34,396 nt of DNA from an uncultured Paracoccaceae bacterium (lineage in GTDB: Bacteria; Pseudomonadota; Alphaproteobacteria; Rhodobacterales; Rhodobacteraceae), in contig CALKJA010000193.1 in NCBI GenBank assembly GCA_937995865.1, forward strand, positions 1 through 34,396, given 5' to 3'. Below the pieces are notes generated by a model. It was given only the letters and a program-made list of their open reading frames with translations, made no database searches and was not told where the DNA came from. The translations under genes were made by a program, and so were the position numbers. This document shows, one piece after another, positions 26,752 to 34,396 of the stretch; within the stretch, counting starts at the first letter, position 1, and every line of letters begins with the position of its first letter.

Positions 26752-27936
26752 TTAACCCGGTTTCAGTGTGGAATAGCGCAGCGTACCCGTCATGGTCAGC
26801 GCATCATGCATTTTCTGCCAAAGCGCCTGAAAGGCTACGGGATCAACCTGCGAACTTTGCGCGATCTGTGCCAGCGTCCGCCGTCCGTCTACACGCGCAA
26901 CAACACCCGCAGCACGTTCAGGCAGCTTCAGCCGGAATGTTACGCCCTGGACCGTCATCTTAAGCTGATGACCGGATGCGATTCCTTTGGCCATATCCGT
27001 GCGGGGGCCTGCAAAATGCGGAACCAAATTCATTGCAGGTTCAGTGATCTTGGCGGGGCTTTCACCTTTGCGCGTGGCATAGCCCACATGCTTTGAGATC
27101 GTCCCACGCAGCTTTTCAGCTAGGACCGCCTGCGTTCCCATGTCCATCCCTTCTGGCACTGCGCAGACCAATGACAGGTCATAAAGCGCGGGCGTTACCC
27201 AGCCCGCCAGCTCCAATCCAGCGGCGTCCAACAGGCTTAGCCATTCATCTACAGCAAAGGCGCGATCTGGCATGGCCAACAGAAGATCGTAGAGCCCAGC
27301 ATCACTTGAAAGCGCCTCGCGCAGGCTGCTGTTGCGCCGAAATGGATGGCCTTCAGGCAAGAGCGGCAGGATCTCTTTTGCTTTCGCAACTCGTTCTTCC
27401 GGGGGCAATCCATCAAGCAGCGCTCCCATTGCCTCTTGTAACGGAAAGATTCCCGAGCGCCCGAAAGGAGCATGTGCGGCGAAACCAAGGCTTCCGTCGG
27501 GCGCCAAGGCACTCTCCAACACTGTGAGGCAAGCGGCCGGATCTTCGACGTGATGCAGCAAGCCGCAGCAATCAATATAGTCGAACGGACCCTGCTCTGC
27601 CGCGTCCAGAGGATCCCCCGTTTGAAACATCACACCAGTGAGCTTGCGCTTGGCCAAACGCGCCTCAGCAATGCTGCGCGCGGCCTTGGATCTATCAACA
27701 TAGGTGATTTCATAGGGCGCGCCAGCGCGGGTCAGCACATGGGCAAGCTGCACCACCGTGTCCCCGGTGCCACCACCAGCCACGAGGATTTTCATCGATT
27801 TGGACCAATCCCGCTGCCCACCAAAGAGATGATGATCCATCTCGATCGGGTGCGATGGCGAGCCGATTACCAGCCGCTTTGCTTCATCCTTTGGATCGCG
27901 CTCGGGATATGGGATCGCTTCGTTTTGCTCGGTCAT
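26752..27936 (-). CDS. class I SAM-dependent methyltransferase with C-terminal regulatory-like domain
   Basis: About 394 residues from ATG 27936 (AAGG eight bases upstream). An alternative ATG at 27966 adds ten residues. The Rossmann core shows MKILVAGGGTGDTVVQLAHVL (motif I), YVDRSKAARSIAEARL with the acidic residue of motif II, and FDYIDCCGLLHHVEDP (motif IV-V region). The C-terminal third has a small domain (TFRLKLPERAAGVVARVDGRRTLAQIA) similar to the regulatory domains of other methyltransferases of this type. Substrate unknown. It is followed at four bases by the SRAP gene. Confidence 0.88.
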   Translation of the reverse strand: MTEQNEAIPYPERDPKDEAKRLVIGSPSHPIEMDHHLFGGQRDWSKSMKILVAGGGTGDTVVQLAHVLTRAGAPYEITYVDRSKAARSIAEARLAKRKLTGVMFQTGDPLDAAEQGPFDYIDCCGLLHHVEDPAACLTVLESALAPDGSLGFAAHAPFGRSGIFPLQEAMGALLDGLPPEERVAKAKEILPLLPEGHPFRRNSSLREALSSDAGLYDLLLAMPDRAFAVDEWLSLLDAAGLELAGWVTPALYDLSLVCAVPEGMDMGTQAVLAEKLRGTISKHVGYATRKGESPAKITEPAMNLVPHFAGPRTDMAKGIASGHQLKMTVQGVTFRLKLPERAAGVVARVDGRRTLAQIAQSSQVDPVAFQALWQKMHDALTMTGTLRYSTLKPG

Positions 27937-28003
27937 CAATGTTGCCTTTTCTGGATCTGCCGCCATTTAGCCACCCAGCGGGTCAAAGGAAAACCCCGCA
28001 ACT

Positions 28004-28032
28004 AAAAAGGGGCGCTCAACGGAGCGCCCCTT
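28004..28032 (-). terminator. Rho-independent terminator of the 5'-nucleotidase gene
   Basis: On the minus strand GGGGCGCTC (28030-28022) pairs perfectly with GAGCGCCCC (28017-28009) over CGTT, followed by TTTTTAG. It starts 24 bases after the nucleotidase stop. The stem also has TTCTT on the plus strand. Confidence 0.9.
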
Positions 28033-28055
28033 CTTGTGTTGGATTTGGATGCAGA

Positions 28056-29618
28056 TCACTCGACGACAGTGATCCGACCATCGATTGCCGCAGCATCCGC
28101 ACCATTTTCCATGATGAATTCCGCAACAACATCGGCCAAATCTGGGCCATAGTCATAGGCGTTCATGCCTTCACTGGCGAAAACGCTGTACCCATCACCG
28201 CCGGAGCGCATGTAGTTGTTGGACACAACGCCATAGACCGCATCAACATCAATTGCAGCACCAGCCACCATGACATCGCTCACACGGCTGCCGGGCTCAG
28301 CAGACGCATTAAACGCATAGGTCATGCCCGCAACTTGCGGGAAACGGCCTGCGCCATCTGCGATTTGGGACACGCCATTCTCAAGCGCGGCAAGGATCCC
28401 TGCTCCACTTAGTTGGAATGTGGCCAATGTGTTCTGGAACGGAAGGACAGTCAGCACTTCGCCCATTGTCACTTCGCCCGCATCAATTGATGCACGAAGC
28501 CCACCGCCGTTCTGGATCGCAACATCAATGCCTTGATCCTTCACGCGCTCTAGCATGGCCGTCGCAACAAGATTGCCCATCGGACATTCCATCGCGCGGC
28601 ATACAGAACGGTCGCCATCAATCAATTCTGCAGTTTCACCCACAACGCGTTGCTTGAGTTCTTCGATTGGTCCGGCCAATTCCAGCACCCTTGCTGCGAT
28701 ATCCGCATCTGGTGTCACGCTGGCGTCCAACACAAGAGTATCACCCATTGCACTTGTGACGTTGCCGTCATCGTCAAATGTCAATGTAAGGTGACCCACA
28801 TATTTGGAATACGCACCGGCCTGAACAACCGGCGTTGAACCGCCCTTTGTCGGGTAGGATGGTGCCCCGTCTTTCGTGTTGGAGAACAATGTGTGCGAGT
28901 GCCCGCCGACCACTGCGTCAAGCCCTTCGACTGCTGCAGCAATCTCAAGATCCTTGTTCATGCCGACGTGGTTCACAGCGATAATCTTGTTCACGCCTTG
29001 CGCCTGAAGAGCAGCTACATCTGCGGTCAGGGCTTCAATCTCATCCTCAAAGACCACTGTCGGTCCGGGGCTTGACGTCTCGGCCGTGTCTGTCGCCAAA
29101 GCGGAGACAATCCCGATTTGCTCACCACCGACGGTCAAGATGGTATGGTTCTTTAGCTTACCAAACAGAAGGTTGGAGCCAAAAACATCCAAGTTCCCCG
29201 AGACAACCGGGAACTCTACTGTGTCAATGAAGCTAGAAAGCGCTTCTGGGCCATCGTCAAATTCGTGGTTGCCCACGGCCATGACATCAAAACCAATCGC
29301 GTTCATCATCTCGGCTTCGACAGCGCCCTTATAGGTCGTGTACATCAGCGAACCCTGAAACTGATCGCCGCCATCGACAAAAATCACGTTTTCACCAGCC
29401 AGCTCTTCGCGGATCTGGTCAAACATCGTTTTGACCCGAGCCACACCGCCAAAGCATTTGCCTTCGGCATCGTCTTCGGCGCCGCACGTGCTGTTGAAAC
29501 GGTTAATCGGCTCAATCCGACTATGCAGATCGTTGATGTGAATAACATGCAAAGTGTAATCTGCGGCGGCCGTCGAGCCTAGGACGGCAATCGCAGCAGC
29601 AGTGGACAAAAGGCGCAT
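28056..29618 (-). CDS. secreted 5'-nucleotidase/metallophosphatase (UshA/YfkN-like)
   Basis: A 520-residue exported enzyme. A signal peptide MRLLSTAAAIAVLGSTAAA precedes a calcineurin-like phosphatase domain with IHINDLHSR, FVDGGDQFQGS, MAVGNHEFDDGPE, VNHVGMNKD and GGHSHTLF, giving the two-metal site. The C-terminal 5'-nucleotidase domain has NGGGLRASIDAGEVTMGEVLTVLPFQNTL and NNYMRSGGDGY. It releases phosphate and nucleosides from external nucleotides in the periplasm, a phosphate- or nucleotide-scavenging role. There is no membrane anchor. No clear Pho box was seen upstream. A perfect terminator follows. Confidence 0.95.
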   Translation of the reverse strand: MRLLSTAAAIAVLGSTAAADYTLHVIHINDLHSRIEPINRFNSTCGAEDDAEGKCFGGVARVKTMFDQIREELAGENVIFVDGGDQFQGSLMYTTYKGAVEAEMMNAIGFDVMAVGNHEFDDGPEALSSFIDTVEFPVVSGNLDVFGSNLLFGKLKNHTILTVGGEQIGIVSALATDTAETSSPGPTVVFEDEIEALTADVAALQAQGVNKIIAVNHVGMNKDLEIAAAVEGLDAVVGGHSHTLFSNTKDGAPSYPTKGGSTPVVQAGAYSKYVGHLTLTFDDDGNVTSAMGDTLVLDASVTPDADIAARVLELAGPIEELKQRVVGETAELIDGDRSVCRAMECPMGNLVATAMLERVKDQGIDVAIQNGGGLRASIDAGEVTMGEVLTVLPFQNTLATFQLSGAGILAALENGVSQIADGAGRFPQVAGMTYAFNASAEPGSRVSDVMVAGAAIDVDAVYGVVSNNYMRSGGDGYSVFASEGMNAYDYGPDLADVVAEFIMENGADAAAIDGRITVVE

Positions 29619-29733
29619 TAGGAATCCCCCAGTTGATTTGATGCCCTAGTTTTGCGGGAATGGCAGGGAATTGCAAAGGTTGCGTGACGGAAATCCTTGA
29701 CCAGCGGCCTACCGTTAGGTCATTCCCCGCCGC

Positions 29734-30075
29734 ATGCTGATTTATAAGATATTCCGCCCAAGCGAATGGCAGCATTTGCAAACCCACGGTGAAACATTAG
29801 GCGCACCGATCGATGTGAGTGATGGTTTCATCCATTTCTCAACCGCCGATCAAGCCAAAGAGACCGCAGCGCGGCACTTTGCCAATGCGGGTGATCTGGT
29901 GCTTGCCGCCGTTGAAACCGATGCGTTGGGCCAAGACCTGAAATGGGAGCCGTCCCGCGGAGGCGTTCTCTTTCCGCACCTGTTTCGCGCCTTGAAACTC
30001 TCTGAAGTGGTCTGGCAAGAACCTTTGCCCCAAATGGGTGATACCCATGAATTTCCCGAGATATTCGCGCGATGA
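29734..30075 (+). CDS. DUF952 family protein
   Basis: A 113-residue protein matching DUF952: [11 protein letters not shown], then [21 protein letters not shown] and [19 protein letters not shown]. These small beta proteins share fold features with ADP-ribosyl-related domains, but their function is unknown. Its stop overlaps the pyrD start (ATGA), so it is translationally coupled to a pyrimidine enzyme, a pairing I recall from other Rhodobacterales. Confidence 0.92.
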   Translation: MLIYKIFRPSEWQHLQTHGETLGAPIDVSDGFIHFSTADQAKETAARHFANAGDLVLAAVETDALGQDLKWEPSRGGVLFPHLFRALKLSEVVWQEPLPQMGDTHEFPEIFAR

Positions 30076-31127
30076 ACGTTCTGGAAAAACTCGGCCTGTT
30101 CGCCTTTCATCAAATGGACCCGGAACGCGCACATGGGCTGGCATTGCGCGCACTTAACGCGGGGTTGGTTCCAGATGCAGAGGTACAGCGCTCTGCGCGT
30201 CTGGCAACAGCTATCGGGCCACTCAAACTTACCTCGCCCATTGGGCTTGCTGCGGGGTTTGACAAAAATGCCGAGGCCTTGCGCGCCCTTGCGTCCTGCG
30301 GGTTTGGCTTTCTAGAGGTTGGTGCCGCAACCCCTTTGCCCCAAGATGGCAACCCAAAACCACGCCTTTTCCGACTGAGCGATGATCGCGCCGCGATCAA
30401 TCGCTTTGGGTTTAACAACCAAGGCATGGAGGTGATCGCCCCTCGCCTTGCAGCCTATCAGGAAGATACCCCCCTAGGGCTTAACCTTGGCGCGAATAAA
30501 ACGGCAGATGATCGCGCGGCGGACTACGTGACCGTCTATAAACACTGCGCGCGCCATGTGGATTTCGCGACGGTCAATATTTCTTCACCCAACACAGAAA
30601 AGCTGCGCGATTTGCAAGGGCCTGATGCGCTACGCGCGCTTTTGGGCGGCGTCATGGACGCGCGAGCAGGTATGGATCACCCGCGCCCTGTATTCCTCAA
30701 GATCGCACCTGATCTGACGGACGCAGAGCTAGAGCAGATTGCAAACATCGCGACACAAGCAGGCATAGATGGGATCATAGCGACAAATACCACCTTGGAT
30801 CGCCACGGTCTTCGCTCTGCGCAAGCGCATGAGGCGGGTGGTCTCTCTGGCGCTCCGCTCAAGGATAAATCAACTCGCGTTCTGGCGCGCCTTTCGTCTC
30901 TCACCGCGCTGCCGCTGGTGGGTGTGGGCGGGATCGGGTCTGCGCAAGATGCCTATGACAAGATCCGCGCCGGAGCATGTGCCGTACAGCTTTACACCGC
31001 ACTGATCTATTCCGGCTTGAGTCTGATCCCAAAAATGACCCATGAATTGGATGCGCTGCTCAAGGCGGACGGGTTTGAAACGCTCTCTGCTGCCGTCGGC
31101 ACCCAGCGTGACCGCTGGCTAACCTAG
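30072..31127 (+). CDS. pyrD: quinone-dependent dihydroorotate dehydrogenase (class 2)
   Basis: A 351-residue flavoenzyme that oxidises dihydroorotate to orotate, passing electrons to quinone at the inner membrane. The N-terminal helical extension ([19 protein letters not shown]) marks class 2. The FMN and active-site segments are [67 protein letters not shown] with the catalytic Ser, and [19 protein letters not shown]. Length is as expected. It follows DUF952 with a four-base overlap and converges on the MATE gene with seven bases between the stops. Confidence 0.97.
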   Translation: MNVLEKLGLFAFHQMDPERAHGLALRALNAGLVPDAEVQRSARLATAIGPLKLTSPIGLAAGFDKNAEALRALASCGFGFLEVGAATPLPQDGNPKPRLFRLSDDRAAINRFGFNNQGMEVIAPRLAAYQEDTPLGLNLGANKTADDRAADYVTVYKHCARHVDFATVNISSPNTEKLRDLQGPDALRALLGGVMDARAGMDHPRPVFLKIAPDLTDAELEQIANIATQAGIDGIIATNTTLDRHGLRSAQAHEAGGLSGAPLKDKSTRVLARLSSLTALPLVGVGGIGSAQDAYDKIRAGACAVQLYTALIYSGLSLIPKMTHELDALLKADGFETLSAAVGTQRDRWLT

Positions 31128-31134
31128 GCACAGC

Positions 31135-32478
31135 TTACGTCTTTAACGATCCACCGCGCCCGCCAAAGGCGTCCGCCTCAACGCGCGGATACTTCCAAAG
31201 CAAGGTCACACCGCGGGCGCTTAGGAAGATGACCATCGCCGCCCATAGCCCGTGATTTCCAAACAGGGGAACCAGCAGCGCAATTGCGCCCAGATAGATC
31301 ACAAAGCTCAGCGCCATCATATTGCGCATGTCGCCCCCGCGCGTGGCACCGATAAAAATGCCATCAAGGATGAAAGCACCTACCCCTGCCAGCGGTGCAA
31401 TGACCACCCAAGGCAAGAATGCCCGGGCCTGTTCGCGCACCTCTGGGGCCGTGGTGAGCGTATCAATGATCCAACCACCCGCCAAAGCAAACGCTAGCGC
31501 CATCAGCACAGCCGATCCAAACGCCCATATTGTGCAAAGCCATGCCGCACGTCGCAAACGCCCCACCTGCCCCGCTCCCATAGCCTGCGCAACAAGGCTT
31601 TCCACAGCAAACGCAAAGCCATCCAGCGCAAAGGCAGAGATCGCCAGAAATTGCATCAGCACCTGATTAGACGCGAGCGTGACATCGCCCAACCGCGCTG
31701 AGAAGACCATGATGAACAATAAGAAACCGCCGGTGAGCATCACCGACCGCAATAGGATATCGCGGCCGACCGTCATCATCCGAAGCACACGGGCTCGATC
31801 CGCAACCCGTGCCCAATTACACCACGCAGAACGCATAAAGACACTACGGCAAAACCAAAGCCCAAGCGCGAGTCCGCTCCACTCTGCGATCAACGTGGCC
31901 CATGCAACCCCCGGCACCCCAAGGTTGAGACCCAGAACAAACCACACATCGAGTAGAATATTCACGCCATTCATCGTGATCTGAAGTGTTAGGACCGCAC
32001 GGGTTTGTTCGCGGGCGACAAGCCAGCCTGTGATACCATAGACCGCAATCACAGCCGGGGCAGACCAGATGCGGATCGCAACATAAGACTGCGCCATTGC
32101 CTCCACTTCGGATGAAGCCTGCGAGAGTGCCAGAGCCGCCGCCATAAGCGGAACTTGCAACACGATCAGCGCAGCGCCACCCATTCCAGCGACCAAGAAT
32201 GCACGCGACAAAAGTGCGTCCGCCTCAACAATATCACCGGCCCCAAGCGCTTGGCCGACCATCCCAGTTGTGCCCATCCGCAGAAAACCGAAGAGCCAAA
32301 AAAGCGCGGTGATGATCATCGCACCAACGGCCACAGCCCCGATCGGTTCTGCCGCACCAAGTTGGCCAACGACGCCTGTATCCACCGCACCCAGCAACGG
32401 CACGGTCGCGTTTGAGATCACAATCGGCACCGAAAGAGCCAGCACCCGGCGATGCGTAATTGGCCGTGTGTCAGCCAT
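31135..32478 (-). CDS. MATE family efflux transporter (DinF-like)
   Basis: A 447-residue transporter with about twelve hydrophobic segments. The first half starts RRVLALSVPIVISNATVPLLGAVDTGVVGQLGAAEPIGAVAVGAMI, the DinF-type TM1-TM2 with D-T-VVG-LG. The second half has LLRSVMLTGGFLLFIMVFSARLGDVTLASNQVLMQFLAISAFALDGFAFAVE. It differs clearly in sequence from the other MATE gene in this window and belongs to another subfamily. It overlaps the upstream thioesterase gene by eight bases, so it is the third gene of a tight operon. Substrates are unknown. Confidence 0.92.
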   Translation of the reverse strand: MADTRPITHRRVLALSVPIVISNATVPLLGAVDTGVVGQLGAAEPIGAVAVGAMIITALFWLFGFLRMGTTGMVGQALGAGDIVEADALLSRAFLVAGMGGAALIVLQVPLMAAALALSQASSEVEAMAQSYVAIRIWSAPAVIAVYGITGWLVAREQTRAVLTLQITMNGVNILLDVWFVLGLNLGVPGVAWATLIAEWSGLALGLWFCRSVFMRSAWCNWARVADRARVLRMMTVGRDILLRSVMLTGGFLLFIMVFSARLGDVTLASNQVLMQFLAISAFALDGFAFAVESLVAQAMGAGQVGRLRRAAWLCTIWAFGSAVLMALAFALAGGWIIDTLTTAPEVREQARAFLPWVVIAPLAGVGAFILDGIFIGATRGGDMRNMMALSFVIYLGAIALLVPLFGNHGLWAAMVIFLSARGVTLLWKYPRVEADAFGGRGGSLKT

Positions 32479-32977
32479 CCTTAGGCGGCATCAAGAAATG
32501 CCCCGCGGCTTGTGCAAAGGGGCGGTCTCGATTGTCTTGCCAGCCTTCCACATGCACGCTTGCATAGCGCCGCCCTGATCGCGTGATACGCGCCCGCGCA
32601 TAGGCATCGCGTGGTAACCCAGATCGCAAGTAGTCAACCGTGATATCGATTGTCTTGGGCATTCGCGGCAAAGTGATATCGGCGGGATCATTCGTTGCGA
32701 TGATACCAGCCTCAAGGTCCGACCAAAGTGTTGCCCAGCTGAGCGTAACCACCGCCGTCGTTTCCAGAAAAGCCGCCGTCACCCCGCCATGCAACGCTGG
32801 CAGCATCGGGTTTCCAATCAGCTCTTCATCATAGGCAAGCACAGCCGTAAGCTCATCCCCGCGACGGTCAAAACTGATGCCCAGATATTGGATATAGGGT
32901 ATCCCACCAACCAAAGCGCCCAGCAGCGCATCCCGGCGACGTTTTACGATTTGCACAGGCTCAGGACGCTTGATCAT
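32471..32977 (-). CDS. PaaI-like hotdog-fold thioesterase, first paralogue
   Basis: A 168-residue hotdog protein. The central helix reads LHGGVTAAFLETTAVV: the PaaI family's HGG is present, but Glu stands six residues after it where the family usually has the nucleophile Asp. The later strands TIDITVDYLRSGLPRDAYARARITRSGRRYASVHVEGW fit the fold. It hydrolyses an acyl-CoA, substrate unknown. Its start overlaps the stop of the next thioesterase by four bases and its end overlaps the MATE gene by eight. See the finding on the paired active sites. Confidence 0.88.
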   Translation of the reverse strand: MIKRPEPVQIVKRRRDALLGALVGGIPYIQYLGISFDRRGDELTAVLAYDEELIGNPMLPALHGGVTAAFLETTAVVTLSWATLWSDLEAGIIATNDPADITLPRMPKTIDITVDYLRSGLPRDAYARARITRSGRRYASVHVEGWQDNRDRPFAQAAGHFLMPPKDG

Positions 32978-33399
32978 CGCTGCCGCTCCACCGTGAACGC
33001 CCCAGTGGCTGCCGCAACCGGATGTGCGCGATTCGTGTCAAAAGCGCTGGCCCTCACAAATGCGACCGACCGCGTGATATGGTAACATTCGGCCCGAGTG
33101 GTGATTGGCTCTCCAGGGGTGGCTGAGCGCATATAATCAATACGCAAATCAATCGTCGCCGTGCCAATCGGCGCTTCGGGGTGGCACATCACAGCCGCCC
33201 CACAGCATGTATCCAACAATGCACTTACCGCTCCTCCCGCGATGACCCCGGTCGCCGGGTCCCCAACAAACCGCGGGTCATAAGGCATCGTGATTTCGGC
33301 CACGCCGCGTTCAATCAGCGAAATCTCCATGCCCAGCGCTTGCGCATGCGGGATGGCCTCAATGAATTGCCGAGCGATTTGATCTGGGTCCATAGCCAT
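32974..33399 (-). CDS. PaaI-like hotdog-fold thioesterase, second paralogue
   Basis: A 141-residue hotdog protein starting at ATG 33399 with a long run of G in its ribosome site; the frame to 33474 lacks family sequence. The active-site helix is VIAGGAVSALLDTCCGAAV, with Asp at the family position but Ala in place of the usual His before GG. The C-terminal strand TATIDLRIDYMRSATPGEPITTRAECYHITRSVAFVRASAFD is typical. It is the first gene of the three-gene operon. The opposite substitution is seen in its partner. Confidence 0.88.
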   Translation of the reverse strand: MAMDPDQIARQFIEAIPHAQALGMEISLIERGVAEITMPYDPRFVGDPATGVIAGGAVSALLDTCCGAAVMCHPEAPIGTATIDLRIDYMRSATPGEPITTRAECYHITRSVAFVRASAFDTNRAHPVAAATGAFTVERQR

Positions 33400-33476
33400 G
33401 TCTGCCCCCCCCTTGCAGCGGGTCTTTGATTGCTCCAGCTTTGTGGCCTTGGCGCTTGGCCCACACAAGCGCATTT

Positions 33477-33490
33477 TGGGATAAATCCCA
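33477..33490. promoter_or_regulatory. inverted repeat TGGGAT-AA-ATCCCA in the divergent promoter
   Basis: Six-base perfect arms over a two-base centre, between the thioesterase operon (minus) and the first MerR gene (plus). It is 78-91 bases from the thioesterase start. A possible operator for either; the binding protein is unknown. Confidence 0.35.
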
Positions 33491-33601
33491 TACCCTCGCT
33501 CTCAACTCTCCGTTTGACCGCCGAGAAAATAAGCAAGTCGTGAATCAAGTGGTTGAAAATCCTGACGCCACGGATACGCTATGATTTGTAAGGAGCAGCA
33601 A

Positions 33602-33976
33602 ATGTCAGAAGAACGCCTGACTTTCAAAGAGATGTGCGCGAAGTTCGATGTAACGCCGCGGACGCTGCGCTATTACGAATACATTGAGCTTCTTTCCCCA
33701 GATCGGGAAGGCAGGTCACGGTTTTACGGCCCAAAAGAGATGGCACGCATGACACTCATCCTGCGGGGCCGCCGTTGGGGCTTTCCGCTCGAGACCATTA
33801 GACAATGGCTTCAAATCTACGAGCAAGAAGGCAACGAAAAGCAGATGACCGCTTTTGTTAAGCTTGCCGATGAACAGCTTAGGGATTTGCGCATGCAGCA
33901 AGCAGAATTGGCTGCGGTTGTTAAAGAGCTCGAAGACCTCAAATCGAATCTTCAGACCTCTCTCAAGGGCGAATAA
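33602..33976 (+). CDS. MerR family transcriptional regulator, first of a tandem pair
   Basis: A 124-residue MerR-type regulator from ATG 33602, with AAGGAG six bases upstream. The winged helix-turn-helix is LTFKEMCAKFDVTPRTLRYYEYIELLSPDREGRSRFYGPKEMARMTLILRGRRWGFPLETIRQWL (residues 6-71), and a dimerising coiled coil follows to the end. There is no cysteine cluster in the C terminus, so a metal sensor is unlikely. In related alphaproteobacteria such short MerR proteins often accompany fatty acid or branched-chain acyl-CoA degradation genes. A near-copy lies 267 bases downstream. Confidence 0.9.
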   Translation: MSEERLTFKEMCAKFDVTPRTLRYYEYIELLSPDREGRSRFYGPKEMARMTLILRGRRWGFPLETIRQWLQIYEQEGNEKQMTAFVKLADEQLRDLRMQQAELAAVVKELEDLKSNLQTSLKGE

Positions 33977-34081
33977 GTCAACGCGCCGCGCATGACGCCG
34001 CGTCCACCCGCCTGACCCACGTATGGAAAACCTGACCTTCATCTTAGCTTTCAAAACGCTTTGGATTGAGGAAAGTTTCGC

Positions 34082-34096
34082 GTTCCCTAAGGGAAC
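34082..34096 (+). promoter_or_regulatory. palindrome GTTCCCTAAGGGAAC
   Basis: Six-base perfect arms over TAA, followed by CTTTGCATTGATTTCTC. It lies 106 bases after the first MerR stop. It could be a weak terminator or an operator. Confidence 0.35.
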
Positions 34097-34124
34097 CTTT
34101 GCATTGATTTCTCTCTCCCCCTTT

Positions 34125-34137
34125 TGACGCGGCGTCA
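34125..34137 (+). promoter_or_regulatory. palindrome TGACGCGGCGTCA
   Basis: Six-base perfect arms over one G, separated by two bases from the next element. The TGACG/CGTCA arms share half-site sequence with the neighbouring 34140-34155 repeat, so the two may form a tandem operator. Confidence 0.4.
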
Positions 34138-34139
34138 CG

Positions 34140-34155
34140 TTTACGTTCACGTCAA
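34140..34155 (+). promoter_or_regulatory. candidate MerR-type operator TTTACGTTCACGTCAA
   Basis: A near-palindrome with arms TTTACGT and ACGTCAA. It resembles the binding site of LiuR-like MerR regulators of branched-chain and fatty acid catabolism as I remember it (TTTACGT-N2-ACGT-AA type). It lies 89-104 bases before the second MerR start, so autoregulation is plausible. Confidence 0.5.
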
Positions 34156-34243
34156 CTTTGCTTGTAAGATGTATCCCGAGACTTCACCTCTCGGAGTGTG
34201 GCAGCGGAAAGTCCGCTGTGTGTATTCCGATGAGGACGTAACG

Positions 34244-34396
34244 ATGAGTGATATGACGCTGACAATTCGCGAAATGTGCGAGGCATATGATGTGACCCCG
34301 CGAACGCTTCGGTTCTACGAAGCCAAGGAACTGTTGTTCCCGAAACGCGAAGGCCAGAAACGCCTCTATGGCAAACGCGACCGTGCGCGGCTGAAA
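34244..34396 (+). CDS. MerR family transcriptional regulator, second of pair, truncated by window end
   Basis: The first 51 codons are present from ATG 34244 and the frame is still open at the edge. The translated start MSDMTLTIREMCEAYDVTPR continues with TLRFYEAKELLFPKREGQKR and LYG. It aligns closely with the first MerR protein (both have MCxxxDVTPRTLRxYE and L-REG--R-YG). This is a clear paralogue from a tandem duplication. The likely target genes lie beyond the right edge. Confidence 0.88.
   Translation, partial: MSDMTLTIREMCEAYDVTPRTLRFYEAKELLFPKREGQKRLYGKRDRARLK

Larger units (their letters stand above)
33977..34243. other. operator-rich gap between tandem MerR genes
   Basis: A 267-base region with no gene. 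It holds three separate inverted repeats (34082-34096, 34125-34137, 34140-34155) ahead of the second MerR start, described individually below. The A/T-rich stretch around 34100-34124 may hold the promoter. Confidence 0.6.

Overview
This window looks like core chromosome of a marine-type alphaproteobacterium of the Rhodobacteraceae (Roseobacter group). The indications are the G+C-rich coding style, the set of Rhodobacterales conserved proteins (LdtR-like MarR regulator, SdhE, DUF1289, DUF2461, DUF952-pyrD, DUF4336 with a desaturase), ThyX, an intergenic GGGGG-CCAG-CCCCC repeat with a CCCCCGAGATATTTTTGG tail of a kind I associate with this family, and an Irr/ICE-like iron box upstream of dps. 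I see no prophage, insertion sequence, CRISPR array or rRNA. There is one tRNA, tRNA-Gly(TCC).

Layout. 1-900: the 3' end of a DUF2063 (HvfC/BufC-like) gene followed by a DoxX membrane protein, the tail of an MNIO/bufferin-type RiPP locus. 900-2900: small membrane protein, ArsC/Spx-like reductase, cold-shock protein, thyX. 3020-5315: a two-gene unit of a TbpB-like lipoprotein and a Slam-type (DUF560) outer-membrane translocon. 5370-6583: glyoxalase I and a DUF1194 secreted protein. 6660-9620: LdtR-like regulator, sdhE overlapping an XRE regulator, and divergent from these an aspartate aminotransferase and a small conserved protein. 9700-14056: a large beta-solenoid membrane protein with 44-residue super-repeats, a MATE exporter and DUF2461. 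14085-18032: Fe(II)/2OG oxygenase, deoxyribonucleotidase, parE, DUF1289. 18085-21711: dps with an iron box, an unknown small protein behind two inverted repeats, and an apparent operon of desaturase, DUF4336 and TIM-barrel protein. 21897-25857: acyl-CoA synthetase, ABC exporter, tRNA-Gly. 26079-29618: SRAP (YedK), a methyltransferase, secreted 5'-nucleotidase with a textbook terminator. 29734-34396: DUF952-pyrD, an overlapping operon of two PaaI-type thioesterases and a MATE exporter, then two tandem MerR regulators, the second cut by the window end.

Most genes are housekeeping. The parts that most repay attention are the Slam/TbpB-like pair (a probable type XI secretion unit outside the classical pathogens), the bufferin-like locus running off the left edge, the iron-linked dps region with its neighbouring unknown gene, the solenoid membrane protein, the two adjacent thioesterases with complementary active-site changes, and the operator-rich promoter between the tandem MerR genes. 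All family calls come from reading the translated sequence, with no database search.
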